64,000 nucleotides of DNA from an uncultured Bacteroidia bacterium (GTDB lineage: Bacteria; Bacteroidota; Bacteroidia; Bacteroidales; F082): NCBI GenBank assembly GCA_902801465.1, contig CADCIH010000007.1:1-64000 (forward strand), in the 5' to 3' direction. The translations under genes were made by a program, and so were the position numbers. Of this stretch, positions 27,279 through 35,245 are shown one piece after another (the first letter of the stretch is position 1; each line of letters opens with the position of its first letter). Below the pieces are notes generated by a model. That model worked only from the letters and a program-made list of their open reading frames with translations, was not told where the DNA came from and searched no databases.

Positions 27279-27536
27279 TTATAATCCCCAATATGCTTTC
27301 GATGCTTCAAACCAGGCTTCTCTACTCGAAATCTCATTATCCTTTTGCTCCCGAGTCAAATTTGGATTACTTTCAATATTGCGTTTCATTTGCGCTTTGA
27401 AAAACTCCATTGTTTCTCTTGCTTGGTCTTTAGTGATGAATCGGCCACCAAACATGTTGTATAAGAACTCTGCAAATCCTTGTGAATGTGCAGCCATTTC
27501 TAATTGATGCATCAATGCTTTTTCGTTATCGTTCAT
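27279..27536 (-). CDS. Small helical protein, unknown
   Basis: The 85-residue charged, all-helical product (MNDNEKALMHQLEMAAHSQG...) has no membrane segment and no Cys or metal motif. It has a minus-strand -7 element TAATTTTG 35 bp upstream and precedes the 397-residue membrane protein by 12 bp, so the two are likely one transcript. No family is recognised. Confidence 0.55.
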   Translation of the reverse strand: MNDNEKALMHQLEMAAHSQGFAEFLYNMFGGRFITKDQARETMEFFKAQMKRNIESNPNLTREQKDNEISSREAWFEASKAYWGL

Positions 27537-27570
27537 GTTTTTAATGGGTCATTTCTAGATTTTCAACCCT

Positions 27571-27578
27571 CAAAATTA
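27571..27578 (-). promoter_or_regulatory. Promoter -7 element for the 27279-27536 gene
   Basis: TAATTTTG on the minus strand, 35 bp upstream of the start codon, matches TAnnTTTG. Confidence 0.55.
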
Positions 27579-27822
27579 CAACTTTTTCTCAATCAGTTAC
27601 CACAAAAAATTGTTAGCACAAAGCGATTTGGTAATTTGTCGAATACAATCGACGTGCAAACTGCACTTTGCAAAAACCGGGGAAATTGTCAGGTGGAGGT
27701 GAAAAAACTTGAAAAATTGTTTTGAAAATTATGAAAATAACTGAAAATCAATGATTTGATTATTATTGTTTGCTGTTATTAAGGATTCTACTTTTTCTAT
27801 TGCCCTAATCGAAACAAAGCAT
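27579..27822. other. AT-rich intergenic stretch without a recognised gene
   Basis: This 244-bp stretch separates divergent units. I see a small inverted repeat TGCAAA...TTTGCA around 27654-27671 and runs of GAAAA, but no credible open reading frame with a ribosome-binding site and no terminator. It could hold upstream regulatory DNA for the 37-codon gene. Confidence 0.4.
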
Positions 27823-27830
27823 TAACTTTG
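27823..27830 (+). promoter_or_regulatory. Promoter -7 element for the 37-codon gene
   Basis: TAACTTTG matches TAnnTTTG. The transcript would start near 27835, giving a leader of about 47 nt before the ATG at 27882. Confidence 0.55.
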
Positions 27831-27881
27831 TGATACCGTTAATATTGACGGAAATCAATAAAGACAGAGAGGAGGTGGAAA

Positions 27882-27995
27882 ATGGCAATTTTAGATTTTG
27901 TAAATTATATTCCATACGAGGGATTTCCGTATCTTTGGGTAAATGGCAAAGAGTTTCATTGGAATGGATATTTTTGGGAATATGTTGGATGGTAG
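27882..27995 (+). CDS. 37-residue aromatic-rich small protein, unknown
   Basis: A short frame starts at the ATG at 27882 and is preceded by a strong purine-rich Shine-Dalgarno (GAGGAGGTGG) 4 bp upstream. The product starts MAILDFVNYIPYEGFPYLWV and ends GYFWEYVGW. Trp, Tyr and Phe make up nearly a third of the residues. No membrane segment or signal peptide is obvious. A -7 element lies upstream and a rho-independent terminator 7 bp downstream, so this is a self-contained transcription unit on the strand opposite to its neighbours. It could encode a small toxin-like, regulatory or structural peptide. It could also be an RNA whose frame is incidental, but the strong ribosome-binding site favours translation. 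Confidence 0.55.
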   Translation: MAILDFVNYIPYEGFPYLWVNGKEFHWNGYFWEYVGW

Positions 27996-28002
27996 AAGAG
28001 AT

Positions 28003-28045
28003 GCGAGAGGGTTTGGAAACAGCAAAAATCCTCTCGCCTTTTTTA
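28003..28045 (+). terminator. Rho-independent terminator of the 37-codon gene
   Basis: GCGAGAGG (28003-28010) pairs perfectly with CCTCTCGC (28030-28037) around a 19-nt loop, followed by a T-run at 28039-28044. It reaches the stop codon of the convergent LRR gene. Confidence 0.8.
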
Positions 28046-29857
28046 TTCTTCTTCAAGTAAATCCCACATTTCTTCTTTCAGCATCTTTTTGAAATTATCC
28101 TTGCTTCCTTTTGGAATGATTATTTGTTTCAGTGAACTACATCCCCAAAAAGCATCGCAGTTTATATACCCGACAGAATCAGGAATTACGATTTTTTGTA
28201 ATGATACACAATTATAAAACACCAAATAACCAATACTCCTTATAGAATTTGGAATAGCAATTTGCGAAAGGCTTAAACAATCAGAGAAAGCATATTCGGC
28301 AATATAATCAACAGAGTTCGGTATGATAATTCGTCTTAATGATTTACAACCACTAAAAGCATGTTCACCAATTGTCTTAACTGAATCAGGTATCGTTAAA
28401 CAATCTTCCTCACCTGTATATGAAATGAGTGATTTCCCCCAAATCAACATTCCTCTTTGAACGATAAAATGTGGTGACTTAGACTTTAATTCTATTTTAT
28501 TACACCTAAGGAAAGGATTTGAAAGTATACATTCAACAGATTCTGGTATAATAAATTCTTCCAGCGATGAACAACCACAAAAAGTATGATATCTAATGAT
28601 TTTAATTGAATCAGGCAAGGTAATATGCTGTAAAGACGGACATCCATGAAAAGCAGCGTCCCCAATCCTCCTAACCGAATTAGGGATTATAATACTTTGT
28701 AATGATTCACAATTGGAAAAAGCACTACTTTCAATCAATTTTAATGATTTAGGTAGTGTTATATTGTTTAATTTTTTGCATCCGTAAAAAGCATTGGGCC
28801 CAATATCCGCAACAGAATTAGGAATTGTTATTTGCTTTAAAGAACAATAAATATTTTCATAATCTTTACGGCTAAAGGCATCAGCACAAATAACTATTGT
28901 GCCTTCTTTTATAGAATAAGAATCAAGTTCATAGTTATTGCATCTCAATAATCGTTTACCATCTTTACTATATAAAACTCCATAATTATCTTCGGTTGCA
29001 TTATTAATATCTTCTTTGGTGGGGATACTAAAGAATTGTCCTACCCAAAAACAAAGTATTTGCGCTGTCCATGCCTTATCAGAATTAAATGCATATTTGT
29101 TAAAGAACTGATAAAAATAGGAATTGCCATTTAATAATGAGCAAAATCTTTTCATTCGATTGTCATTGTCAGAATTACTGAAATATGGTCCAACACACAC
29201 GAATTGATTGTACTCATCGATATCTTCGAAAAAAGGATCGTCTACCCATGTATCATAGTAAATAAGTTGATTTTGTATTACTTTAGTTAGTGTTTCTAAT
29301 CTAAAATCCAAATCCAAAACATTAGATAAAATGTGAAGTTTGGGATTGTCATCGTCACAAAAAACCACCTCGTTATTTAATTCGTCAAAGGTTTTATTGA
29401 TCGTTCTGATTTCAGCATTCGGAAAGAACACAGAAACATGAAGTGCAGCCCTTTTCAAGCAGATTTCGGAAGGTTCAATCAAGGTAATGGTTTTGACCTT
29501 TTGTTCATAACCATTTTCACGAAGGAAATCCGCATAACACATTGTTCCCAAAGCTTGCCCACAGCCGTAGTCAATAATATTGATTTCTGGTTGTTCAAGG
29601 AATTCTTCTGGCAGTTTACCAAAAGCGTAATTCAGTTTGGCTTGGTGCATCTTGCCGAAAGCGAATAAGTAGGCGGTCATTTGTGGCTCGGAGTCCAAAA
29701 TGTCAATGCCTCGGTTCAAGGCTTCAAAGAGTTCATCCTGCAAGGCTTGCGGCAGTTCGCGGTAGAATTTGGTGGACAAATCCCTCACTTTGTCGAAAGT
29801 AGGATTGTCCATGTATTTCAGCTTGTAAGCGTAATTGGTGTTTTGTTCTATTATCAT
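28043..29857 (-). CDS. Methyltransferase-like domain fused to BspA-type leucine-rich repeats
   Basis: In this 604-residue protein, residues 20-280 resemble a class I SAM-dependent methyltransferase fold: motif I IIDYGCGQALG at 94-104 and the post-I acidic loop LIEPS at 126-130. From about residue 320, some nine BspA-type (LRR_5) repeats follow, each like 'IIIPNSVRRIGDAAFHGC.SL', ending in KGSKDNFKKML. There is no signal peptide, so unlike surface BspA proteins it is cytoplasmic. The N-terminal domain is clearly homologous to that of the helicase protein three genes upstream (shared AFGKMH/AYGEMH, GCGQ, ITLIEPS and HILSNVLD/HIFSNILD blocks). It is the last gene of that operon. Methylation activity is not demonstrated. 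An internal start at 29812 (MDNPTF) is possible. Confidence 0.8.
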   Translation of the reverse strand: MIIEQNTNYAYKLKYMDNPTFDKVRDLSTKFYRELPQALQDELFEALNRGIDILDSEPQMTAYLFAFGKMHQAKLNYAFGKLPEEFLEQPEINIIDYGCGQALGTMCYADFLRENGYEQKVKTITLIEPSEICLKRAALHVSVFFPNAEIRTINKTFDELNNEVVFCDDDNPKLHILSNVLDLDFRLETLTKVIQNQLIYYDTWVDDPFFEDIDEYNQFVCVGPYFSNSDNDNRMKRFCSLLNGNSYFYQFFNKYAFNSDKAWTAQILCFWVGQFFSIPTKEDINNATEDNYGVLYSKDGKRLLRCNNYELDSYSIKEGTIVICADAFSRKDYENIYCSLKQITIPNSVADIGPNAFYGCKKLNNITLPKSLKLIESSAFSNCESLQSIIIPNSVRRIGDAAFHGCPSLQHITLPDSIKIIRYHTFCGCSSLEEFIIPESVECILSNPFLRCNKIELKSKSPHFIVQRGMLIWGKSLISYTGEEDCLTIPDSVKTIGEHAFSGCKSLRRIIIPNSVDYIAEYAFSDCLSLSQIAIPNSIRSIGYLVFYNCVSLQKIVIPDSVGYINCDAFWGCSSLKQIIIPKGSKDNFKKMLKEEMWDLLEEE

Positions 29858-29884
29858 GGAGGGTCTTTTTTTGTTGTTTTAGAG

Positions 29885-30490
29885 TTACAGTGATTGTGAT
29901 TGCAATAGTTTTTTCGCAAAAGAAGCTGCTGTAAATACACAAATACTAGGATCTTCCCTGAACCCTGCGAAGAGGATTCCATAGACAGTATTATCTTTCA
30001 GTAAAGGGCTACCGCTACTTCCTCCTTCGGTCGGATGGATAGTGTCGGCACTTGTTTGCCATCCGAAAAAGTTGCCTTTAAACAGATCGTTATCAACAAC
30101 TAATCCTATGGCATGATGCCAGGTGTTTTTATAATAATAACAAGAGATAAGCGTGTCACCCATGATGGGAAGTTCCGTATTAAGTATTAATGGGCTTTTT
30201 GCTCCATCAAATCTATATACTGCAACATCCCCGACGTTTAAATCTCCATATTTGTCGTCATCAACAACTTTTCGATAGATGACTGCATTATCAGGGCGAA
30301 GCACCTTCTCTTCATCACCAACTTTTATGTAACCTTTCTCATTTTCGGCTTCCTCAATCACGTGTGCAGCGGTGATGAAGAAGCCATCGATGAAGAAGCC
30401 ATTGCCTATTTGGCTGACTACGACAGATTCTTTTCCCATTCCCAATATCTTCTCGTATATTGGCACAACGTATTCTTGGTGGTTTTCCAT
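29885..30490 (-). CDS. Cytoplasmic trypsin-like serine protease
   Basis: The 201-residue protein has a full S1-type catalytic triad: His43 in FITAAHVIE, Asp88 in LNVGDVAVYRF, and Ser159 in EGGSSGSPLL (GxSGSP form). No signal peptide or membrane helix is visible, so it acts in the cytoplasm, which is unusual for this fold. Cytoplasmic trypsin-like domains are known as effectors or processing factors in several bacterial conflict systems. It lies 4 bp after the TerB-like gene and 27 bp before the methyltransferase-LRR gene, within one operon. Its substrate is unknown and may be an operon partner. Confidence 0.85.
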   Translation of the reverse strand: MENHQEYVVPIYEKILGMGKESVVVSQIGNGFFIDGFFITAAHVIEEAENEKGYIKVGDEEKVLRPDNAVIYRKVVDDDKYGDLNVGDVAVYRFDGAKSPLILNTELPIMGDTLISCYYYKNTWHHAIGLVVDNDLFKGNFFGWQTSADTIHPTEGGSSGSPLLKDNTVYGILFAGFREDPSICVFTAASFAKKLLQSQSL

Positions 30491-30494
30491 AGCG

Positions 30495-30800
30495 TCAAAA
30501 AATGCTTGAAATGATTTTCATCTCTTTCGGGTGAACATACCCGTCGCATTCAGCCATATCTACGAATAGCGTGCGGACATATTCTTTGTTCTCTCTTGAC
30601 ATCCCTTCAATACAGCGTTTTGCGTGAATATCATCTATGTTGGCGATATCTTCCAAATCATTTATGGTTACACCAAATGCTTTATAGATGCCATCCAAGT
30701 ACTCCTCCTCTTTAGGGTGAATAATGCCATCGGCTTTCATGATTTTAGATAAAATGGCAATAATCGCATGTTTTTCATTGGTGGTTAATTGCGGGGTCAT
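30495..30800 (-). CDS. TerB-like protein
   Basis: The 101-residue helical protein has two repeats of the acidic TerB metal motif: KADGIIHPKEEEYL and ECDGYVHPKEMKII. TerB domains bind divalent metal and are typical of Ter-type stress and phage-response modules. I chose the ATG at 30800, which overlaps the helicase stop codon (ATGA), rather than the longer frame to 30977 that would read through the helicase gene. Coupled translation with the helicase supports a joint function. Confidence 0.8.
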   Translation of the reverse strand: MTPQLTTNEKHAIIAILSKIMKADGIIHPKEEEYLDGIYKAFGVTINDLEDIANIDDIHAKRCIEGMSRENKEYVRTLFVDMAECDGYVHPKEMKIISSIF

Positions 30801-33451
30801 ATCGATTGGGTGTTGAAAAATTGGTGATAAGTGTTGTTGCCGATATTGATTACATAAAGATTCTCTCGCGCTCTTGTGATGGCTGAATAAACAGTCTCCG
30901 GGGCTGAGGTCTGGAAAGTCGAATCTATGGATGATGACTCCTCTTCGAGGATGAATATAACAGATGGAGACTCCCATCCTTTAAAGCTTTGAATGGTTGA
31001 AAGTTTCAGGCAACGTGTGTCGGTAGTGAACAGTTGTTTTCTGGTGCGGTCAAGAGCTTCAAGATCTCGGTTATATCTCCAGCTGGCAGGGTTGTCATCG
31101 GTAACCCGGTGTATTTCTTTTAAATGATCCAGCTGCTCTGTCGTAACAAACGACACCTCTGTTTTTTCTCCAGTCTTTTGTCGATAAACCTGGTCAATGT
31201 TTCGCAGCGTCTTTCTCGTCGAAGCCAGCACCACGAAATCACCAACTCCACTGTGACTGTGATTGACAATGTCTATTATTCTATCGATAAGGCTTTCAAA
31301 GGAGAAGGAATACCTCATGTCATAATAGGTCACAATCTGAAAGTTGAGGGTGTTTTGCGGCTCTGTTTCCGTCTTTATTTCGTCAGCTGGTAGCCCTGAA
31401 AAGAATTGAGTTTGGAAGGAGGTGGCCAGTGAAGCAAGTCTAGGATTGGTAAAGCGTCGCCCAGTATTCAGTTCCCGGTTCCAAACACCGCCAATAACAC
31501 CCAACAGAATGTCCCCGTTCGTATCAAGAGGGCGATGAAAAACATTCTGTTTTGGGTCGCCAAATACAACAAACTCACCGTTGGGCTCAAGAAGGAAATT
31601 TTTCATGACGATCTTTAGCCATTCAGTGGTGTAATCCTGGACCTCATCGACAAAAATAGCGGAGTACCTCTTGTGCTCTTTCGCTTCGGTAAAGAAATCC
31701 TGGTCTTCGTAAGAGTTGAACTCTACATGGAGCTGGCATTCCGAAGCTCGTATTCTAAAAAATTGATGATACGGATAGATGTCGATCTTCCCCCACGAAA
31801 AATCCTCACGGATTTCTGACAGTCGATATTTTAAGTAATTCGCCAGAGTAATATTGTAGGTCAACACAAGTACATCTCCACCTGTCCGCTTCATGGCGTT
31901 GATCGCTCTGAGTGCAAGAACATAAGTTTTGCCCGAACCGGCAACACCACTGATTTTTTGCTGGGTGTCGCGACTCTTCGAAAGAGCGTTTTGTGCGCCT
32001 CTGGGCTCTATGCCAGGCTTCCCTTCTTGATAGGAATGCCATGCGGGCGAAATAATATGGGCTAGTTTTCGAACGACAACATTGTCAAAAGCAGGATTAT
32101 TATATATGAAACCAATCTGTCCAAAAAAACCTTTCGAAACAGCCGATTGGGTTATAAACTCATCGCCGAAAAGAAAGGTGTAATTGCTGTGACTACCCGT
32201 AACACCAAAGAACTCATTGACAGCCTCGGTTCCGTTTTTAGTGAAAATAACCGCTTTCTTGATCAGACTGAAGTTCTGTGTGTTTTCGATGGTACTCATC
32301 AACAATTCCTCTATGCCTTCTTTGATGCTTGTTTGGCATAGGCTTACCAAATCCAAAGGAGATTGTATAATCTTGTCTCCAGTAGCGATATCGCCGGTCT
32401 CCGTCAGTTCACAATCATCAAGATTGTTCTCGAATAGATTGATAATGAGCACGCCTTTGTTTGGCCTAACCACAATGAAGTCCACTGCCACTTCGTTGAT
32501 TACAGGGTCAATGTAGAGAATATCATCAACCGAAAGAACATTTTGCAACCTCCATGCGACTCTAGCTTTTTGAACGGACATTACGCCGTTCTGAATTTGC
32601 AGCTGGAGGTTGTAATCATCAAATGCTTCAAGCCCAGATTCTTCTACCAAGGTCAAGCGGCTCATGTCCAGCGGCATCCCGTTATATACAAAACACCTCG
32701 TTAGGCAGGTGTAGGGATGACCTGTTCTTTGGGTTCTGGCAAAACGTACGCTGTCTATTTTGCTGAAGTAGTTTTGCTCGCCAAACACTGAACAAAATTG
32801 CTCGATCCTGTAGGCGGCTCCGTTTTTGGGACCAGTGCATATTACGAAGTGTTTTCCGCGAGACGATGCCACCATTCGGGTAATAGCTGCTAGATCTATG
32901 GCTTTTACATCAAGAATATTGGAAAAAATGTGGATGACGTTAGAATAGTTGTAACCCACTGAAGTTAATACATACTCAGATTCGTTTTCTTTTGCCGGGA
33001 GGAACTTTTTGTAGGGTTGTATCTCAATAGCACCGTTTGTGATTTTGGAGATATTGCATACAGCACGATGCAAAGCCTGTTGTGATGGCTCTATGAGAGT
33101 GATTCGTTTAACCCACTGAAGAATACCATGCTGCTTTAGAACATCGATAACCGTTGCGGAACCTATCCCTTGACCACATCCCCAGTCAACTATTTCAATG
33201 GAGCCTTGTAGTTCGTCGAAAGGGAAATTCATCATGGCAGCACGGCATTTTCCAATGTGCATCTCTCCATAAGCTGACATATAACAGTTCAGTGCATCAT
33301 CGCTGGCAAGCAGGTTGATGCCATGTACAAGCTCGGGATGAGTCCACGGGTGAGTTTTGTATTGTAATGGTATCATCTGATGGCACAGTTCTACTATGCC
33401 CTCAATATTTGTATAGGATGAACCTTTGATAATGTCTCTGTATTCTGGCAT
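30797..33451 (-). CDS. Methyltransferase-like / NERD-like / SF1 helicase fusion
   Basis: The 884-residue protein has three parts. Residues 40-260 match the methyltransferase-like domain of the downstream LRR protein (IEIVDWGCGQGIG at 86-98, ITLIEPS at 117-123). Residues about 300-440 resemble a nuclease-related NERD domain (AVDFIVVRPNKGVLIINLF), but the expected E-x-K is N-L-F. Residues 500-870 are a UvrD-type helicase: Walker A GVAGSGKT 502-509, VDEVQD 601-606, GDPKQN 631-636, STIQSFKGWE 818-827, YSAITRARENLYV 855-867. All helicase motifs look intact. It probably moves on nucleic acid, with the other domains sensing or modifying. It lies 1 bp after DUF1848 and overlaps the TerB-like gene. 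Confidence 0.82.
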   Translation of the reverse strand: MPEYRDIIKGSSYTNIEGIVELCHQMIPLQYKTHPWTHPELVHGINLLASDDALNCYMSAYGEMHIGKCRAAMMNFPFDELQGSIEIVDWGCGQGIGSATVIDVLKQHGILQWVKRITLIEPSQQALHRAVCNISKITNGAIEIQPYKKFLPAKENESEYVLTSVGYNYSNVIHIFSNILDVKAIDLAAITRMVASSRGKHFVICTGPKNGAAYRIEQFCSVFGEQNYFSKIDSVRFARTQRTGHPYTCLTRCFVYNGMPLDMSRLTLVEESGLEAFDDYNLQLQIQNGVMSVQKARVAWRLQNVLSVDDILYIDPVINEVAVDFIVVRPNKGVLIINLFENNLDDCELTETGDIATGDKIIQSPLDLVSLCQTSIKEGIEELLMSTIENTQNFSLIKKAVIFTKNGTEAVNEFFGVTGSHSNYTFLFGDEFITQSAVSKGFFGQIGFIYNNPAFDNVVVRKLAHIISPAWHSYQEGKPGIEPRGAQNALSKSRDTQQKISGVAGSGKTYVLALRAINAMKRTGGDVLVLTYNITLANYLKYRLSEIREDFSWGKIDIYPYHQFFRIRASECQLHVEFNSYEDQDFFTEAKEHKRYSAIFVDEVQDYTTEWLKIVMKNFLLEPNGEFVVFGDPKQNVFHRPLDTNGDILLGVIGGVWNRELNTGRRFTNPRLASLATSFQTQFFSGLPADEIKTETEPQNTLNFQIVTYYDMRYSFSFESLIDRIIDIVNHSHSGVGDFVVLASTRKTLRNIDQVYRQKTGEKTEVSFVTTEQLDHLKEIHRVTDDNPASWRYNRDLEALDRTRKQLFTTDTRCLKLSTIQSFKGWESPSVIFILEEESSSIDSTFQTSAPETVYSAITRARENLYVINIGNNTYHQFFNTQSI

Positions 33452-33452
33452 A

Positions 33453-34475
33453 TTATTGTCCTGTTATGGTTTCTCCCAAAGGATTCATTTCGTGTTTGTT
33501 ATAGTTCTCTTGCGCTTTCTCCTTGCTTGCATTCGCATAGCAATACTCGCACAGATGCGGGCAGGTGTTGTACTCGCCGATGTCCTTGCTTACCATGCAG
33601 CCACAGAACTGTCGCTGGCCTTTGTCGCGGTTGACGAAGTGCTTGATGATGGTCGGTTTGGGGTCGAAGAGGTCGCCTTCGGTAATCTCCACACCGAGGA
33701 AGTCCATCAATGCTTTGTCGTGAGACGCAAAACGGATCATCAAATCGTCATCGATGCAACAGTTGTGCTCCACGCCGTCGAGATTGGCAGCCTCACCGCA
33801 AGTGGCTAAGGCATAGTTCCAGCCTTTCGCTTTGTTCAACTCCACCAACCGTTTGGCAAACTTTACCATCTGCTCTGGCGACCATTCCGAATAATTGATG
33901 TTGCTCTTTTCGAGATTGGCCTTCACTTTCTTATATACGTTAATGTCAGCATAACTGAAAACAAGTTTTTCCGTATATCCTTTCAGTTGGTCGCCAATGT
34001 TTTCCACTTTTCTCAACAGGTCGTCTAATCCAATCTGGTCGGTTAAAAGCAAAGGGTCGAAACGCCAAATCACACGGCCTTCACCTAATTGGACCACCAA
34101 TCTTTTGAAGGTGTCAATCCTATGCTCCAAGGGTGGGACGCCTTTTTCCAAACCTTCTTTCTCGTAATCGTTGAGCGTATATTGGATGTAGCAGCCGATG
34201 TTTCTTTCCTTCAGTTCATCCAAATGACCAAGCAACGGCTCTGGGTTCTTTGACCAAAACACGATGAAGCGGCACTTTTCGTATGAAACGAAACTTTTTA
34301 CGCCATTGAAAGGATTCGTCCAAGCGGAATAGCCTACCTTCAACCGATGGAAGAACCAGTCGGCATAGAAGGCGGGAATGTCTGTGCTGCGGCTTGCCGA
34401 AACGATGACTGGAGCCTGTGCCTCTGCTAATTCGCCGTTATCTCGATGGATTTGTATCTTTTGCCATTGTGCCAT
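33453..34475 (-). CDS. DUF1848 family protein
   Basis: The 340-residue protein shows the DUF1848 pattern: VIVSASRSTDIPAFYADWFF at the start, 'FIVFWSKNPEPLL', 'GRVIWRFDPLLLTD', and a C-terminal cysteine cluster (CGCMVSKDIGEYNTCPHLCEYCYAN). The Cys arrangement and overall barrel-like layout suggest a radical-SAM-like iron-sulphur protein, but the reaction is unknown. It ends 1 bp before the helicase start, so it may be the first gene of that operon. DUF1848 genes also occur alone elsewhere, so functional linkage is uncertain. Confidence 0.8.
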   Translation of the reverse strand: MAQWQKIQIHRDNGELAEAQAPVIVSASRSTDIPAFYADWFFHRLKVGYSAWTNPFNGVKSFVSYEKCRFIVFWSKNPEPLLGHLDELKERNIGCYIQYTLNDYEKEGLEKGVPPLEHRIDTFKRLVVQLGEGRVIWRFDPLLLTDQIGLDDLLRKVENIGDQLKGYTEKLVFSYADINVYKKVKANLEKSNINYSEWSPEQMVKFAKRLVELNKAKGWNYALATCGEAANLDGVEHNCCIDDDLMIRFASHDKALMDFLGVEITEGDLFDPKPTIIKHFVNRDKGQRQFCGCMVSKDIGEYNTCPHLCEYCYANASKEKAQENYNKHEMNPLGETITGQ

Positions 34476-34519
34476 GATGGTTTACCCCCTTTTACCTAAC
34501 TACAAAACAATTCAAGTGT

Positions 34520-35245
34520 TTAATGGAATCCAAAGATTAAAAATTTTGTTACCAAAGCCAAAACAACGGCAACTGTGAAACTCATCATGGTTCCTAGTAA
34601 AACATATTCCGTTCGTTTAATTTCGTTTTGCTCTCTCAACTCTCCAAAACGAAATATTGATTTTGCTGCCATTAGGAATCCTATTGCTTCATAGCTACCA
34701 AGCAAAATAAATGTCATGACAAGTATTCTTTCAAAATACCCTATCCATCGCCCTGCCATTGGCAAGGACAAATCATCTGTTGTGAGGCCCCATTTTTTAC
34801 TATTGAAAAAATGGGAAATCAATATAGACGTGGGCTTTAGTAGTGTCAGGTATCCAGATGCAATAACCCAAACGGAGAAATAGTCACAACTAACAGACGG
34901 AGCGGCTAAAGCAATGTAATAACCCAATAATAACAGGATCAAGACATGCACAAATTGATCCGCAACAAATAGAATTATTGAATCGGGTCGCTTTAGCAAG
35001 GCTTTTATTAAATCAATAATAAAATGTGATAAAAACACTATAAGGGGAATCCACCATAAAGACCATTGAGCAACAAAAACAAAGGCGACAACAGCATGTA
35101 AAAAAGCATGTATCAATTGAAACAACACTCCTTTGGCAGTCAAGATGTTTTTCTGCTCACAGAAAGCATCTGTTTGAAGAACAAAATCGCAAACCAAATG
35201 GGCAGTTATCAATTTCACCAAGACTATTTTAATAAGATTTATCAT
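34520..35245 (-). CDS. DUF3307 membrane protein
   Basis: The 241-residue polytopic membrane protein has the DUF3307 opening (LVKLITAHLVCDFVLQTDAFCEQK). Several hydrophobic helices follow, with 'LIHAFLHAVVAFVF' and 'IVFLSHFIIDLIKALL'. His and Asp residues lie within the membrane segments (AHLVCDF, HFIID), a family feature of unknown meaning. The gene overlaps the satD stop by 17 bp; the SatD-DUF3307 pair is a recurrent neighbourhood in Bacteroidota and Firmicutes. Function is unknown. Confidence 0.8.
   Translation of the reverse strand: MINLIKIVLVKLITAHLVCDFVLQTDAFCEQKNILTAKGVLFQLIHAFLHAVVAFVFVAQWSLWWIPLIVFLSHFIIDLIKALLKRPDSIILFVADQFVHVLILLLLGYYIALAAPSVSCDYFSVWVIASGYLTLLKPTSILISHFFNSKKWGLTTDDLSLPMAGRWIGYFERILVMTFILLGSYEAIGFLMAAKSIFRFGELREQNEIKRTEYVLLGTMMSFTVAVVLALVTKFLIFGFH

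Noticed and set aside
28043-29857. Surface-exposed BspA adhesin
   Set aside because: The LRR protein lacks a signal peptide and has a methyltransferase-like N-terminal domain shared with a cytoplasmic helicase, so a surface role is unlikely.
30801-30977. Longer N-terminal extension of the TerB-like gene
   Set aside because: The extension lies entirely inside the helicase coding sequence. The ATG at 30800 overlaps the helicase stop and starts just before the conserved helical domain.
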